DNA of 5,283 bases, taken from Candidatus Onthocola stercoravium. Lineage in GTDB: Bacteria; Bacillota_I; Bacilli_A; RF39; UBA660. Positions 4,226 to 5,283 of the stretch are shown one piece after another. Under the pieces are notes generated by a model. That model was given only the letters and a program-made list of their open reading frames with translations. It was not told where the DNA came from and searched no databases. Within the stretch, counting starts at the first letter, position 1. Each line of letters begins with the position of its first letter. The DNA lies in NCBI GenBank assembly GCA_018711775.1, contig DVHV01000178.1, positions 1 to 5,283 on the forward strand, written 5' to 3'. The position numbers and the translations under genes are program-made.

Positions 4226-5283
4226 ATACCATTGAGTAGAAGTTAATAGCTCTACCACCACTTGTTCCTGAAGCACCTTCAATTGTACTGCGACACGAAT
4301 TATCTTGGTAGTGCCACCATTCACTTGCTAAATCCGTTAATCCACCAGAAGTCATTATACTGTGTAATGTATATGCTTCTGAATTAGTATATTCTGAACG
4401 TAAACTTCCGCCATTTTCAGTATATAGAGCTGCACGATAACTAAGTTCATGCATTGCGCTTGGCATATTTGATTTTTGACTTGATGATAGGTCACCGAAT
4501 GTTACATCAATTGCACATCCAGTATTATGGGCAGATACACCACTTGCTAAGAACCATCCAGTTCCCCATCCACGCATACCAACTGATTGGATTGCGCCGT
4601 TTCTACTGATAGCATTTTTCAAAGAAGATGTAGCATATTCAGTTACCGAATAAGGTCTATAGGCATCATTAATTAAAAATGTTCTCCCTGAATTGCTTTG
4701 GCCAATATTATACAGTTTTTGAGCAAATGTAAATGTCAAGGGAACAAATGAATTATTATATTTTGAGCTGTCGTAAAGTTTCTTTCCAGTTAAATTAGTT
4801 ATCCATGCTGAACCATTACCATCATAACCATAGTAGGCGCTAGATCCTGCATTAGTAATATTGAATTTAAAATTTGATGGTAAATATTTTGCAGCATTAA
4901 TAGCCATATATTTTGAGTCTACCCAGCCACATTTACCATCATACATAATTGCCCACCATCCGCTACCGTCTGCATTTCCAGAATTTCCAAGTATAGTAAA
5001 TTTTGTACCATCTAGTTTAGTTGTACCAACAGTATTACTGGTGTTTACATCTGCAAGGGAAGTGTATATTGGTACTGTTGCCATAGCAACTCCCTGAATG
5101 TTAGATATTAAATTATTTTCAACCAATCCTGTACGACATACATCTTGAACTGGTGTTTCTTCGCCAGTTCCTGCTCCACCTTCTCCTGGATTGGTTCCAG
5201 TATTATCACCAGTTCCAGGTAATTGACTGTTGTCTCCGACAATTCCACCTGTACCATTATTATTGTTACTGCTACTATTATTG
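4224..5283 (-). CDS. Cell-wall peptidase: Asn/Gly-rich linker, SH3 domain and VanX-like M15 zinc peptidase (N-terminus outside window)
   Basis: The frame is open from the right edge (first whole codon 5282-5280) to the TAA at 4226-4224, 352 visible residues. A TTG at 5126 lies inside the open frame with no SD need, so the real start is beyond the window. Residues 1-50 are a linker rich in Asn, Ser, Gly, Thr and Glu. Residues about 64-128 form a bacterial SH3 domain (pattern TVPIYTS, VGTTKLDGTKFTIL, GWWAIMYDGKCGWVDSKYM) that usually binds peptidoglycan. The M15 catalytic domain follows: DAYRP (Arg codon 4658-4656), SAHNTGCAIDVTF (zinc His codon 4529-4527, Asp seven residues later) and EWWHY (catalytic Glu and zinc His three apart). 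The His-x6-Asp and Glu-x2-His spacings and the Arg about 43 residues before the first His match VanX-type D-Ala-D-Ala dipeptidases better than VanY. Linker and SH3 imply that it acts outside the cell on peptidoglycan stems, the exact bond being uncertain. It is the first visible gene of the pilin-type series. Confidence 0.85.
   Translation of the reverse strand, partial: NNSSSNNNNGTGGIVGDNSQLPGTGDNTGTNPGEGGAGTGEETPVQDVCRTGLVENNLISNIQGVAMATVPIYTSLADVNTSNTVGTTKLDGTKFTILGNSGNADGSGWWAIMYDGKCGWVDSKYMAINAAKYLPSNFKFNITNAGSSAYYGYDGNGSAWITNLTGKKLYDSSKYNNSFVPLTFTFAQKLYNIGQSNSGRTFLINDAYRPYSVTEYATSSLKNAISRNGAIQSVGMRGWGTGWFLASGVSAHNTGCAIDVTFGDLSSSQKSNMPSAMHELSYRAALYTENGGSLRSEYTNSEAYTLHSIMTSGGLTDLASEWWHYQDNSCRSTIEGASGTSGGRAINFYSMV
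5128..5282 (-). repeat. Asn/Ser/Gly/Thr low-complexity linker-coding tract
   Basis: About 50 codons at the right edge encode mainly Asn, Ser, Gly, Thr, Glu and Pro, starting with a run of Asn/Ser (NNSSSNNNN) and continuing with Gly-Thr/Gly-Glu clusters. It links an unseen N-terminal part of the peptidase to its SH3 domain. Its extent beyond the window is unknown. Confidence 0.65.

Noticed and set aside
4861..5097. Plus-strand reading frame of 78 codons
   Set aside because: It is antisense to the SH3-coding part of the peptidase, with no SD and no recognisable domain.
5124..5126. TTG as the start of the peptidase gene
   Set aside because: The frame continues upstream to the window edge with a plausible Asn/Gly linker, so this is an internal Leu codon.
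1..5283. CRISPR arrays, tRNA/rRNA genes, transposases and att sites
   Set aside because: No regularly spaced repeats, no tRNA-like cloverleaf, no transposase motifs and no paired terminal repeats were found on either strand.

Overview
The window is AT-rich, intergenic spacers are short, and every start has a strong Shine-Dalgarno (SD) sequence of the AGGAGG/GAGGTGG type. Genes use the standard bacterial code: tryptophans are TGG and genes end in TAA or TAG. Together with lipobox lipoproteins, Asn-rich surface linkers and small pilin-like proteins related to those of Mycoplasma and other low-GC conjugation systems, this suggests a low-GC Bacillota, plausibly an uncultured gut Bacilli lineage close to Mollicutes. 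That placement is inference; no phylogenetic marker is present.

Layout. Positions 1-850 (+) hold the 3' end of an unrecognised secreted or surface protein that enters the window through an Asn/Asp/Gly-rich linker. It ends at a strong hairpin terminator (851-885). Positions 886-1197 have no convincing protein gene. On the minus strand they contain a near-consensus promoter (1094-1121) followed by about 197 nt with several short-loop hairpins and a closing U-tract, which I call a structured small RNA (891-1087).

From 5283 down to 1198 there is one minus-strand gene series with spacings of 9-77 nt. In transcription order it encodes: an Asn/Gly-rich linker, SH3 and VanX-like M15 zinc peptidase (5' end outside the window); a lipoprotein with an additional C-terminal membrane helix; a TadE-like pseudopilin; a CpaE/TadZ-like protein with a receiver-like half and a degenerate ParA/MinD half; and two tandem paralogous pilin-like proteins with two membrane helices each (VirB2/TrbC-like). 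A terminator follows at 1155-1180. The last pilin gene also has its own good promoter (1586-1614).

Interpretation. The series looks like part of a cell-envelope pilus or secretion apparatus. It combines Tad-type parts (TadE-like pseudopilin, TadZ-like localiser) with VirB2-like small pilins, an anchored lipoprotein and an exported wall-cutting enzyme that could open peptidoglycan for the apparatus. The motor ATPase and platform proteins expected for such a machine are not in the window and, if present, would probably lie upstream beyond position 5283.
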